From: BRH-c54 sp965284565
GTDB taxonomy: Bacteria > Bacteroidota > Bacteroidia > Flavobacteriales_E > Vicingaceae
Assembly: GCA_965284565.1 (NCBI GenBank)
Contig: OZ260100.1
Span: 2,604,001-2,668,000, forward strand
Reading direction: 5' to 3'
Length of the DNA stretch: 64,000 bases
In this document: positions 1 through 7,212 of the stretch, in pieces
How positions within the stretch are numbered: position 1 is the first letter of the stretch
Layout: each line of letters opens with the position of its first letter
Translations under genes and position numbers: made by a program
The notes under the pieces: model-generated
What the model was told of the DNA's origin: nothing
The model's database searches: none
Seen by the model: the letters and a program-made list of their open reading frames with translations, nothing else

Positions 1-874
1 TGAAACGTGTAAAGCAGCTCAAGAAAGAGGGTTGCGTGTTACAGGCTCTGAGTTAGTAGGTTTAATCCCACTAAAAGCTATGTTAGATGCTGCAGATTAT
101 TATCTAATTAAACAAGAGCGTTCTTTAGGTTGTTCTGAAAAAGAAAAAATTAAAATTGCTATAAAATCTTTAGGGTTAGATGAGTTAAAACCTTTTAATC
201 CAGAAGAAAAAATAATAGAATATATCTTAGAAAAAGATGCGCCTAAAAAATTAATTGACTTAACTTTAAAAGACTTTGCTGATGAAACAGCTGCAGAATC
301 TATGGCTCCAGGTGGTGGTTCTATTGCTGCTTATGTAGGTACGTTGGGTGTGGCTTTGGGAACTATGGTTGCTAATTTATCTGGACATAAAAGAGGTTGG
401 GACGATAAATGGGAGTTTTTCTCAGATTGGGCAGTAAAAGGACAACAATACAAAACTACCTTGTTGAATTTAGTAGATGAAGACACCAATGCATTTAATA
501 AAATTATTGATGGTTTTAGAATGCCAAAAGAAACAACCGAAGAAATTAAGCTAAGAGATGAAGCTATTGAAAATGCTACTAAGTATGCTGCTGAAGTTCC
601 ATTTAAAGTAATGAAAACTGCTTTTGAGTCTATGGAAGTGATGCAAGCAATGATGCAATCTGGGCTGCAATCTTCTCTTTCTGATGGTGCGGTAGGTATT
701 ATGTGTGCTAAAGCTGCAGTTGCAGGAGCTTATTTTAATGTCAAAATTAATGTTAAAGACATTAAAGATAGGCCTTTTGCTGAAAAGTTGATGGCTGATG
801 GGGAGGCGATATTTCAACAAACAATTGCTATCGAGGAACAAACACTTGCGTTAATTAATCAAAAGTTGGGATAG
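1..874 (+). CDS. Formiminotransferase-cyclodeaminase, C-terminal part (cut by window edge)
   Basis: The reading frame is open from base 2, so this is the 3' part of a longer gene; the TTG at 32 is internal. The first ~75 visible residues match the C-terminal end of a glutamate formiminotransferase domain (GSELVGLIPLKAMLDAA, then LGLDELKPFNPEEKIIEY). The rest is a cyclodeaminase domain with its typical start, including the glycine-rich APGGGSIAAYVGTLG motif. The family transfers the formimino group of formiminoglutamate to tetrahydrofolate and then releases ammonia, in histidine degradation. The bifunctional form is common in Bacteroidota. It ends 12 bases before a convergent lipoprotein gene. 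The family call is firm; whether the whole N-terminal domain is present cannot be seen. Confidence 0.9.
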   Translation, partial: ETCKAAQERGLRVTGSELVGLIPLKAMLDAADYYLIKQERSLGCSEKEKIKIAIKSLGLDELKPFNPEEKIIEYILEKDAPKKLIDLTLKDFADETAAESMAPGGGSIAAYVGTLGVALGTMVANLSGHKRGWDDKWEFFSDWAVKGQQYKTTLLNLVDEDTNAFNKIIDGFRMPKETTEEIKLRDEAIENATKYAAEVPFKVMKTAFESMEVMQAMMQSGLQSSLSDGAVGIMCAKAAVAGAYFNVKINVKDIKDRPFAEKLMADGEAIFQQTIAIEEQTLALINQKLG

Positions 875-886
875 GTTTAATTAATA

Positions 887-1264
887 TTAATCAATTATCT
901 TTTTAATTACCACATAAGTGCCTATTCTACTTTGGGCATAAGCGGGGTCATCACTACAGATGTCCCACGAACCTTCTTTTATTTCCATTTCTACATTAAT
1001 ACCTTTGTCAATGTATTTTCTTAGCGTTTTTGCATCTACATTGCTTTCGCAGATTTTTATAAAGTAATCCTGAATAGAGCAACGTAGGTATAATTCTTTA
1101 TACTCGGTAAGATGTCCACCTTTGTTTATGAAATCTTTTTCAATCAACTGGCAACTAGTATAAGGTCTATTAGGATCTTTCTCTTTTAAATTTGTTTCTG
1201 GAGCATTTTTACAAGAGATTGAGAAGATAGAGCCAATCAATAAAAATAAAATCAATGTTCTCAT
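887..1264 (-). CDS. Hypothetical lipoprotein, 125 aa
   Basis: The protein starts with a hydrophobic signal peptide ending in a lipobox (SISC, Cys18), so it is likely lipid-anchored in the envelope. The mature part is about 108 residues with four further cysteines (TSCQ, LRCS, KICE, DICSDD), which suggests disulfide bonds. I recognise no catalytic motif and no named family. It is alone on the minus strand, convergent with the cyclodeaminase gene and separated from the next upstream gene by a strong terminator hairpin, so it probably has its own promoter in the short gap near 1270. Confidence 0.7.
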   Translation of the reverse strand: MRTLILFLLIGSIFSISCKNAPETNLKEKDPNRPYTSCQLIEKDFINKGGHLTEYKELYLRCSIQDYFIKICESNVDAKTLRKYIDKGINVEMEIKEGSWDICSDDPAYAQSRIGTYVVIKKIID

Positions 1265-1277
1265 AAAGTATTGGTAA

Positions 1278-1313
1278 AAAAAACACCACGCTAATATTAG
1301 CGTGGTGTTTTTT
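1278..1313 (-). terminator. Rho-independent terminator behind the DUF2892 gene
   Basis: A near-perfect palindrome: AAAACACCACG, then CTAATATTAG, then CGTGGTGTTTT, flanked by A-tracts and T-tracts. The stem is about 13 pairs or more. It lies 4 bases beyond the stop of the minus-strand gene at 1318-1527 and in front of the lipoprotein gene, so it should end the upstream transcript. Its symmetry could also stop plus-strand transcription. Confidence 0.85.
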
Positions 1314-1317
1314 AGTT

Positions 1318-1527
1318 TTAGTTATCTTTTTTAGGACAAGTTTTTATTCCAAATAAGGTATAGAGTGGACAAAAACTGATGAAACTTGTTAGTACAAAAA
1401 TACCTGATAAAACTAGTAGGACAATGGCTACGGTTCCTGTAATCATTTCGGTAAAGTATAAAGTAACAATAATAGCAGCAATTATTAACCTAATAATTTT
1501 ATCTGCGGTTCCCATATTTTTTTTCAT
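1318..1527 (-). CDS. DUF2892 (YgaP-type) small inner-membrane protein, 69 aa
   Basis: A 69-residue protein with the family signature: an N-terminal MKKNMGTADKIIRLIIA segment, then two hydrophobic helices (about residues 12-30 and 33-50) and a terminal FCPLYTLFGIKTCPKK motif. DUF2892 proteins are short two-helix membrane proteins, often beside or fused to rhodanese domains; their role is not established. Here no rhodanese gene is adjacent. The gene stands alone and is followed by a strong terminator. The family match is good; function is unknown. Confidence 0.8.
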   Translation of the reverse strand: MKKNMGTADKIIRLIIAAIIVTLYFTEMITGTVAIVLLVLSGIFVLTSFISFCPLYTLFGIKTCPKKDN

Positions 1528-1603
1528 AACATAAAGTTTTAGAGGTTTGTGCTACCAAATGTACTGAAAAATAGATGAGTTGGAATTAATTAGCACAACT
1601 ATT

Positions 1604-1966
1604 TTACCCTTGATGAAACTCCTCAAATGTATTGTCAGTATAGAAAACTACCATTTTCTGAATTTTTTTATCGCCTTCATGTTGTTTAATCGGTGTAGTG
1701 GGGGAGTTGTAAGTTGGAGTGTTTTCACTTTCTACTTGATTAGAAGGAATGGTTTTATCAGCAGCAGTATTTCCTGTTAATAACCAATCGGAATTTACTT
1801 TAGGAAAAGCAGCTAATACTTTTTGAATAAATTCTAAACTAGGTTTATTTCGTCCAGAAAGTATATGAGAAATACTTGATCGTTGCACTTCAATTTTGTC
1901 GGCAAAAGCAGAAGCTGATAAATTATTTAGCTTCATAATGTATTGCAATCTTTCAGTAATATTCAT
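1604..1966 (-). CDS. XRE-family helix-turn-helix transcriptional regulator, 120 aa
   Basis: Residues ~5-60 form a classic HTH_XRE domain: ERLQYIMKLNNLSASAFADK, then the recognition-helix region VQRSSISHILSGRNKPSLEF. The following segment (SDWLLTG) is typical of Bacteroidota XRE regulators. The C-terminal half is polar and low-complexity and ends in a short FYTDNTFEEFHQG strand-like tail. The upstream DNA (1981-2231) carries five copies of the dyad TTACA-N2-TGTAA, the first only 15 bases from the start codon, which points to autoregulation; that link is inference. It may be a housekeeping regulator or a relic of a mobile element. No toxin partner is adjacent. Confidence 0.85.
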   Translation of the reverse strand: MNITERLQYIMKLNNLSASAFADKIEVQRSSISHILSGRNKPSLEFIQKVLAAFPKVNSDWLLTGNTAADKTIPSNQVESENTPTYNSPTTPIKQHEGDKKIQKMVVFYTDNTFEEFHQG

Positions 1967-1980
1967 GGTTTTTTAGGGTG

Positions 1981-2231
1981 TTACAATTGTAAATCACAAT
2001 TAATGTTACAAATGTAAACATAAGTTTTTAGTTAGACATGTTACAAATGTAAATTATTTATAAAAGCCCTATTTTAACCAGTACTATTACTTTAAATAAC
2101 TTGTGTTAAATATCTGATTATTAAAATTAAGGATTGTAAATTTACAGAAGATGATATTACTACGTTACATTTGTAATGTATGGTGTAATGTTTTAATTCT
2201 TTTTAGGTAGAATTACTGTTTACATTTGTAA
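1981..2231. promoter_or_regulatory. Array of five palindromic operator-like sites (TTACA-N2-TGTAA)
   Basis: Five 12-bp dyads occur at 1981-1992 (TTACAATTGTAA), 2006-2017 and 2041-2052 (TTACAAATGTAA), and 2165-2176 and 2220-2231 (TTACATTTGTAA). A sixth element at 2135-2146 has the arms in reverse order (TGTAAATTTACA). The array begins immediately upstream of the XRE regulator start (1966, minus strand). Spaced repeated palindromes beside an HTH gene are the usual pattern of autoregulatory binding sites. No other gene with a start near the right side of the array was found, so the regulated promoter is probably that of the regulator. Confidence 0.6.
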
Positions 2232-2280
2232 TTTTTGTTGTTTTTTGGATGCTACCAATGCACGAATGTTTTTTATGGCA

Positions 2281-2387
2281 TTTGTCATACAGGAAGTAAC
2301 TATCTTTTTGTAAACTGAAAGTTAAATAGTGGATTGAATTATTATTTTAGAACTAATATTAAGATGGGTTTTTTCCTGTATGACAAA
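2281..2387. repeat. 15-bp perfect inverted repeat in gene-free DNA
   Basis: TTTGTCATACAGGAA at 2281-2295 is exactly mirrored by TTCCTGTATGACAAA at 2373-2387, with 77 bases between. The spacer holds no convincing ORF. It could be the ends of a small non-autonomous element or a regulatory dyad; no transposase is present. Confidence 0.55.
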
Positions 2388-2470
2388 ATCAATCAAAAAT
2401 GAAATACTGTTCATGAAATTTTTAAGATGTAAGTAAAATTATTGGAAACCTTTTTGGTTGAAATGATAAA

Positions 2471-2600
2471 GATTCCTGTTTCCGTTACACTACACAGGAA
2501 TGACATTCAGAACACGGCAATACTAAATATTAGACGCATCAGTACAAAACTATCTAAAACGTCATTCCTGAAATTTTTGAAAAAAAAATTATCAGGAATC
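2471..2600. repeat. Pair of REP-like palindromes in opposite orientation
   Basis: Unit one (2471-2505) runs from GATTCCTG to CAGGAATGAC. Unit two (2561-2600) runs from GTCATTCCTGA to TCAGGAATC. Each can fold by its TTCCTG/CAGGAA ends, and the 10-mer CAGGAATGAC (2495-2504) is the exact reverse complement of GTCATTCCTG (2561-2570). This resembles dispersed extragenic palindromes found in many bacterial genomes. The 60-codon frame across it looks incidental. Confidence 0.5.
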
Positions 2601-2631
2601 TTTGTTGGGCAATTTAGTTGCTAAAAAACCA

Positions 2632-2728
2632 CCAGCGTGGACGCTGGCGGGAGTGGGGGTAAACTGCAACCGTTTCAAGTAACCACAACAGCTAGCAACC
2701 GCATGTTTTCATACATAATGTTAGGCAC
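2632..2728. other. attC-like cassette boundary downstream of the DUF2971 gene
   Basis: Read on the minus strand, the DUF2971 stop codon is followed after 4 bases by GCCTAAC (plus 2720-2726 is GTTAGGC), which fits the integron R'' core RYYYAAC. Repeated GGTTG/GGTTAC segments and a compact hairpin (CCAGCG TGGA CGCTGG, 2632-2647) follow. A matching core lies on the other side of the gene at 3605-3611. A full canonical attC with paired inner L boxes could not be assigned, so this is a suggestion rather than an identification. Confidence 0.35.
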
Positions 2729-2730
2729 TT

Positions 2731-3591
2731 TTATCTTAGCTTTAAATCTGATTCAATCATCTTAAAAGGGATCTCATATTTTTTTACCAAACCTTTTAAA
2801 TCGTCTATTGCCCATTTTTCGGACTTTGGGTGAAAAACTATCTCGAATTTATAATTTAAAAAGTCCCTCAAAATCAAGTTAAATCCGGGATATTCATATA
2901 TTGAATCATAAAGTTTATCTTGATGCTGACGAGAAATACCTTTTTTGTATTCACGTTCTTTAATTTCATGCTTTTCTTGCTCCGCAACAATTCTAAATTC
3001 GTTTTCATGACTAAAACTCAAATCCTTAATAAAAACGGAAGAATGAATGTCAGTAGATATTTGTGAAATTTCTCTGAAATTTTGAAAATCAACATATTTT
3101 ACTGGCGAAAGAGTTAGCTTCTTGATGCTTCTTTCTGTGTCTAAACCAGAGGATAAAATCTTTTCCTTAAAGTCTTTGTACTTTATGCGTAGTGCAATAC
3201 TATTTGGCTTAGAATATAAATTCCACATTGCAACAGATTCAAGTCCTCTTTCATCATAAAACCAGCAATTAGCAAAATTGAATCTTTGTATCTCTTTTAA
3301 TTCATCATCAATTTGGTTCATAACAGATGGAAGATTATCAATGGTCATTATACCTTGAAATTGATCGAAAATTGGGTCTTTATCTAAGCCTCTTTTAATC
3401 ATTTCAAGTTGCAAATGAGAAAGATGAATTCCTTCCCTTTTGTCTTCAAATTTGTCGAGTCTTGATAAATAGAGTTTCTGGTTTCTAATGAATGAAAAAA
3501 ACTTATGAAAGTCCACGTATCGCCATAAATAACCATCTGATTTTAAATGGTCATCATTGATAAATGTTATTTCAAATTTATTTTCTATCAT
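2731..3591 (-). CDS. DUF2971 domain protein, 286 aa
   Basis: The N-terminal stretch YLWRYVDFHKFFSFIRNQ followed by LYLSRLDKFEDKREG is the characteristic DUF2971 opening. The centre (FANCWFYDERGLESVAMWNLYS, residues ~103-124) carries the conserved CW...ES.AMW..Y block, followed by the IALRIKY strand. DUF2971 proteins have no established function and often occur in accessory or defence-rich regions. The gene is solitary, has no visible promoter partner and is bounded on both sides by a GTTAGGCAC/GTGCCTAAC inverted pair, 8 and 3 bases outside the coding limits. That placement suggests acquisition as a cassette. No signal peptide or membrane segment is visible. Confidence 0.8.
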   Translation of the reverse strand: MIENKFEITFINDDHLKSDGYLWRYVDFHKFFSFIRNQKLYLSRLDKFEDKREGIHLSHLQLEMIKRGLDKDPIFDQFQGIMTIDNLPSVMNQIDDELKEIQRFNFANCWFYDERGLESVAMWNLYSKPNSIALRIKYKDFKEKILSSGLDTERSIKKLTLSPVKYVDFQNFREISQISTDIHSSVFIKDLSFSHENEFRIVAEQEKHEIKEREYKKGISRQHQDKLYDSIYEYPGFNLILRDFLNYKFEIVFHPKSEKWAIDDLKGLVKKYEIPFKMIESDLKLR

Positions 3592-3602
3592 TTATTTAAA
3601 TT

Positions 3603-3642
3603 GTGCCTAACAACCGGATAAACGTACCGGCACGTTTATCCG
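3603..3642. other. attC-like cassette boundary upstream of the DUF2971 gene
   Basis: GTGCCTAAC (3603-3611) is followed by an 11-bp perfect stem, CGGATAAACGT (3615-3625) and ACGTTTATCCG (3632-3642), with loop ACCGGC. On the minus strand this reads hairpin, then GTTAGGCAC, then the start codon 11 bases later. This fits an integron R' core GTTRRRY placed in front of a cassette gene. The outer core of a complete attC is not evident. Confidence 0.4.
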
Positions 3643-3659
3643 CATTGTATCTTTACCTC

Positions 3660-3968
3660 AAATGTAGTAATTTCATCTAACTTTTAATGGTTTTTATGTA
3701 TTTTAATTATCTGCTACTCTGAGTTAATAGGTGTTCCAAAAATAGATTTTTCACTTCATTTTTCTATTCCGCTACTAGCGAAATGAAAAATTTTGTTCAA
3801 AATGACAAACACTATTAACCGATAACAAATCCATCCGTGGCTTTTACATTGCAAAATTGTCAGTCATTTTATAATGCTTTTGTTGTTAGTTAGTCAATCT
3901 GTCATAAAAAAGGTGGTGGCATACGGTTTGACTATCAAGAAACTGTTAAACTTAAAAATTAAAATACT
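3660..3968. other. Gene-free stretch in front of htpG
   Basis: About 310 bases without a supported ORF. The only candidate signal is the sigma-54-like element near 3917; the rest is AT-rich, with a GTCAGTCA...TGTCAT imperfect dyad around 3860-3905. A 60-codon frame at 3874-4056 runs into htpG in another frame and is not credible. Confidence 0.5.
3917..3931 (+). promoter_or_regulatory. Possible sigma-54-type (-24/-12) element for htpG
   Basis: TGGCATACGGTTTGA has the -24 GG and a -12-like TTTGA at the spacing expected of TGGCA-N6-TTG, but the canonical GC of the -12 box is GA here. It ends 37 bases before the htpG start. No TAnnTTTG box was found at a suitable distance. Confidence 0.3.
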
Positions 3969-5861
3969 ATGGCAAAAGGAAAAATTAAGGTTCAAACGGA
4001 GAACATCTTTCCCATTATTAAAAAATTCTTATACTCAGATCACGAAATATTTTTAAGAGAGCTTATCGCCAATGCTACAGATGCGACTAAAAAGCTACAT
4101 TCGTTAAGTGCTTTGGGCGAGTTTAAAGGCGAGATTGGTGATGATACTATAGAGGTTAAACTTGATAAAAAAGCCAAAACACTTACCATTAGCGATAAAG
4201 GTATTGGTATGAGTGATGAAGAGATTAAAAAATACATCAATCAAATTGCTTTTTCGGGTGCGGAAGAGTTTGTTAGTAAATTCAAAGACAAAACTGACAC
4301 ACAAAACATTATTGGTAAATTCGGGTTAGGATTTTATTCTTCTTTTATGGTTGCCGAAAGGGTAGAAATCATATCAAAAAATTATAAAGACGAACCTGCT
4401 GCTCATTGGGAGTGTGATGGTAGTCCGGAATATAGCTTAAAACAAGGTAAAAAAGAAACGCGTGGAACAGATATCATTTTACACATTGCAGAAGATTCTA
4501 CCGAGTTTTTAGAGGAACATAGAATTTCTTCACTATTAGAGAAGTATTGCAAATTTATGCCAATACCTGTAAAGTTTGGTACTAAACCTCAATATATCGA
4601 TAATAAAGAAGGTAAAAAAGATAAAGATGGTAATGTAGAACAAGAAAAAATTGAAGTTGACAACATCGTTAACAATCCATCACCTGCATGGACAAAAACA
4701 CCATCTAGCTTAGAGGATAAAGATTATGCTGATTTCTATAGAGAGTTGTATCCAATGAACTTTGAGGAATCATTGTTTCACATTCATTTGAATGTGGATT
4801 ATCCTTTTAACTTAACTGGAATTTTGTACTTCCCAAAGATAAAACCAAACATGGAAGTACAACGAGACAAAATTCAATTATATTCTCGTCAGGTATTTAT
4901 TACCGATTCTGTGGAAGGAATAGTGCCAGATTTCTTAATGTTACTACATGGAGTTATTGACTCTCCAGATATTCCACTAAATGTTTCTCGTTCTTATTTA
5001 CAAGCTGATGGAGCGGTTAAAAAGATTTCGAGCCATATTGCTAAAAAAGTAGCTGATAAATTAGAAGAGTTGTTTAAAAACGACAGAGCAGATTTTGAGC
5101 AAAAATGGGACGATATAAAAGTGTTTATTGAATATGGAATGCTTTCAGATGAGAAGTTCTTCGAGAGAGCTCAGAAATTCGCTTTATACAAAACAACAGA
5201 TGGTAAGTACTATACCATGGATGAGCTTACCGAAAAAATAAAACCTTTACAAACAGATAAAGACAACAAAATTGTGTTTTTATACGCTAGCGATGTTCAA
5301 GAACAACATTCGTTTATTGAAGCAGCTACTAATAAAAATTATGAGGTAATTGTATTAGATACAGCGCTTACCGCTCATTTAGTGGGTAAGTTAGAGCAAA
5401 CTGTAAAAGACAGTACTTTTGCTCGTATAGATGCCGATACTATTGATAAATTGGTAAATAAGGATGAAAAAATTCCTTCTAAATTATCTGATAAAGAACA
5501 AGAAAAACTGAAGCCAATTATTGAAGAAGTAATAAGCAAAGATAAATTTACCGTACTTTTTGAAAGTATGAATGAAACGGATCAACCTATGACGATTGTT
5601 CAGCCAGAGTTTATGCGAAGAATGAAAGATATGAGTAAAGTTGGTGGTGGAATGAATATGTTTGGAGGTGCAATGCCTGATTCTTATAACTTGGTAGTAA
5701 ATGCTAATCATCCTATCATTTCTAAAATATTGAATGAGAAAGATGCAACGAAGCAAAAAGAAATCACTAAGCAGACTGCCGATTTAGCAATGCTTTCTCA
5801 AAATATGCTAAAAGGAGAGGAGTTGACTAAATTTATTAAACGTAGTTTGGAGTTAATCTAA
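3969..5861 (+). CDS. htpG: HtpG, Hsp90-family molecular chaperone
   Basis: A 630-residue protein of full family length. The N-terminal GHKL ATPase domain shows ELIANATDATKKLH (ATP/Mg binding helix), DKGIGMS and GKFGLGFYSSFMVA (lid and G motifs). The middle domain contains the conserved GILYFPK and the RDKIQLYSRQVFITD segment with the catalytic-loop Arg, and SRSYLQADGAVKKIS follows. The C-terminal dimerisation domain ends in a Met-rich segment and IKRSLELI. It is a cytosolic ATP-dependent chaperone, typically heat-induced. The chosen ATG is preceded by AT-rich sequence and begins the conserved MAKGKIKVQTENIFPIIKK. The gene is monocistronic, with an interspersed repeat right after its stop. Confidence 0.97.
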   Translation: MAKGKIKVQTENIFPIIKKFLYSDHEIFLRELIANATDATKKLHSLSALGEFKGEIGDDTIEVKLDKKAKTLTISDKGIGMSDEEIKKYINQIAFSGAEEFVSKFKDKTDTQNIIGKFGLGFYSSFMVAERVEIISKNYKDEPAAHWECDGSPEYSLKQGKKETRGTDIILHIAEDSTEFLEEHRISSLLEKYCKFMPIPVKFGTKPQYIDNKEGKKDKDGNVEQEKIEVDNIVNNPSPAWTKTPSSLEDKDYADFYRELYPMNFEESLFHIHLNVDYPFNLTGILYFPKIKPNMEVQRDKIQLYSRQVFITDSVEGIVPDFLMLLHGVIDSPDIPLNVSRSYLQADGAVKKISSHIAKKVADKLEELFKNDRADFEQKWDDIKVFIEYGMLSDEKFFERAQKFALYKTTDGKYYTMDELTEKIKPLQTDKDNKIVFLYASDVQEQHSFIEAATNKNYEVIVLDTALTAHLVGKLEQTVKDSTFARIDADTIDKLVNKDEKIPSKLSDKEQEKLKPIIEEVISKDKFTVLFESMNETDQPMTIVQPEFMRRMKDMSKVGGGMNMFGGAMPDSYNLVVNANHPIISKILNEKDATKQKEITKQTADLAMLSQNMLKGEELTKFIKRSLELI

Positions 5862-5862
5862 T

Positions 5863-5974
5863 CGTCATTGCGAAGCTTTTGGGGTGGAAAGAAGTGTTGG
5901 TGCTGAAGCAACTTTTAATTTAGAGTTCTGAATAAAAGATTGCTTCGCTTCACTATGTTTCGCTCGCAATGACG
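5863..5974. repeat. Interspersed repeat with 11-bp terminal inverted ends
   Basis: CGTCATTGCGA (5863-5873) and TCGCAATGACG (5964-5974) are perfect inverted ends of a 112-bp non-coding unit that starts 1 base after the htpG stop. The interior includes GATTGCTTCGCTTCACTATG. The same ends recur at 7174-7196 in shortened form. Such CGTCATTGCGA units are a common dispersed extragenic repeat in bacterial genomes. Confidence 0.65.
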
Positions 5975-6007
5975 TAAAATTGTGAATAAGATTTTGTAAA
6001 AAGCCAA

Positions 6008-6036
6008 TTGCAACTCCTTCACATTAAATACATTTG
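6008..6036 (+). promoter_or_regulatory. Bacteroidota-type promoter for lemA operon
   Basis: TTG (6008-6010), an 18-base spacer, then TACATTTG (6029-6036) fits the Bacteroidota housekeeping pattern of a -33 TTG/TTTG and a -7 TAnnTTTG. The lemA ATG follows 34 bases later. Confidence 0.55.
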
Positions 6037-6070
6037 TATAAACAATAACTAAAATTTAAAAAACAAAAAC

Positions 6071-6661
6071 ATGAAAAAATCAATAATTGTATTAGGTGTC
6101 TTAGGATTACTTATTTTATGGCTAGTATTCTCAGCAATTGGCACATACAACAGTATGGTAACCAAAGATGAAGCTATTGATGGACAATGGGCACAGGTAG
6201 AAAACGTTTACCAACGTAGAGCTGACCTTATTCCTAACTTAGTAAACACGGTAAAAGGTTATGCTGCTCATGAAAAAGAAACCCTAGAAGGAGTTGTAAA
6301 CGCTAGAGCTAAAGCTACCTCTACTACTATAAATGCTGATAATTTAGATGCTGCTGCTTTGCAAAAATTTCAGTCAGCACAAGATGGATTAAGTTCTGCT
6401 TTGTCTCGTTTAATGGTGGTGGTAGAAAGATATCCTGACTTAAAAGCTAACCAAAACTTTTTGGAGTTACAAGCTCAGTTAGAAGGTACAGAAAACCGAA
6501 TTGCTAATGAACGTATGAAGTTCAATGATGCTTCTAAAGATTTCAATACTTACATCAGAAAATTCCCAAAAAATATTTATGCAGGAATGTTTGGATTTGA
6601 AAAAAGAGCCTATTTTGAATCAACGGAAGGTGCTGATGTAGCTCCAACTGTAGAGTTTTAA
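6071..6661 (+). CDS. lemA: LemA family membrane protein
   Basis: A 196-residue protein with one N-terminal membrane helix (about residues 5-26, outside-facing C-terminus) followed by a long alpha-helical domain. Family hallmarks are YNSMVTKDEAIDGQWAQVEN, YQRRADLIPNLVNTVKGYA and the closing FNTYIRKFPKNIYAGMFGF. LemA proteins are anchored helical-bundle proteins of uncertain role, frequently co-transcribed with TPM-domain genes, as here. The next two genes both encode TPM domains, so the three form an operon. A perfect hairpin sits between lemA and the next gene. Confidence 0.93.
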   Translation: MKKSIIVLGVLGLLILWLVFSAIGTYNSMVTKDEAIDGQWAQVENVYQRRADLIPNLVNTVKGYAAHEKETLEGVVNARAKATSTTINADNLDAAALQKFQSAQDGLSSALSRLMVVVERYPDLKANQNFLELQAQLEGTENRIANERMKFNDASKDFNTYIRKFPKNIYAGMFGFEKRAYFESTEGADVAPTVEF

Positions 6662-6680
6662 TAAGATTAATAATTATACC

Positions 6681-6713
6681 ACACCTAACAGGTTTACATA
6701 GCCTGTTAGGTGT
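6681..6713 (+). terminator. Intercistronic hairpin after lemA
   Basis: ACACCTAACAGG (6681-6692) and CCTGTTAGGTGT (6702-6713) form a perfect 12-bp stem with a 9-base loop. No T-tract follows, so it is more likely a processing or partial-termination element than a full terminator. Confidence 0.5.
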
Positions 6714-6734
6714 AAACTTCAAACTTTTGCTCCC

Positions 6735-7172
6735 ATGCCTCAAAATTTATTTACTTTAGTTCAACAGCAAGAAATTATTGCAGCTATCAAAGAAGCCGAG
6801 AAAAACACTTCCGGAGAAATTCGAGTACACATAGAAAAGAATTGCAAAGAAGATGTGCTCGACCATGCTGCCTTTATTTTTGATGAATTGGAAATGCAAA
6901 AAACAGCTTTACGTAATGGCGTACTCATTTATTTAGCAGTAGAAGACAGAAAACTAGCTATTTTGGGTGATGCAGGTATTAATTTAAAAGTCCCTAAGGG
7001 TTTTTGGGATGAAATTAAGGATGTAATGATTTCCAATTTTAAAGAAGGAAAGTTTACTGAAGGCTTGTCGCAAGGGATTATCCTAGCAGGAGAGCAGCTA
7101 AAAAAACACTATCCGCACGATAAAGAAAACGATGAAAACGAGTTGAGTGATGAGATTTCTTTTGGTAGCTAA
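6735..7172 (+). CDS. TPM-domain protein, soluble form, 145 aa
   Basis: A short TPM (DUF477) protein without signal peptide or membrane helix. Visible family features are the NTSGEIRVHIEKN strand, GVLIYLAVEDRKLAILGDAGIN (residues ~56-77) and the helical FKEGKFTEGLSQGIILAGEQL. TPM domains resemble a plant thylakoid protein with phosphatase activity, but the bacterial role is unsettled. It sits between lemA and a longer membrane-anchored TPM protein, the usual lemA-TPM-TPM order in Bacteroidota. The C-terminal ~15 residues are acidic and probably disordered. A short interspersed-repeat remnant follows the stop. Confidence 0.85.
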   Translation: MPQNLFTLVQQQEIIAAIKEAEKNTSGEIRVHIEKNCKEDVLDHAAFIFDELEMQKTALRNGVLIYLAVEDRKLAILGDAGINLKVPKGFWDEIKDVMISNFKEGKFTEGLSQGIILAGEQLKKHYPHDKENDENELSDEISFGS

Positions 7173-7173
7173 A

Positions 7174-7196
7174 CGTCATACTTCCTCGCAATGACG
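7174..7196. repeat. Shortened copy of the CGTCATTGCGA repeat
   Basis: CGTCAT (7174-7179) and TCGCAATGACG (7186-7196) are the ends of the element at 5863-5974, with almost the whole interior missing. It lies between two operon genes, 1 base after a stop codon, just as the long copy follows htpG. Confidence 0.5.
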
Positions 7197-7212
7197 GTAA
7201 AATTTTAAAACA

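Noticed and set aside
2442..2624. 60-codon plus-strand ORF in the repeat region
   Set aside because: It lies across two palindromic repeat units, has no start signal and no recognisable protein features.
3874..4056. Short plus-strand ORF before htpG
   Set aside because: It overlaps the start of htpG in another frame and has no homology features.
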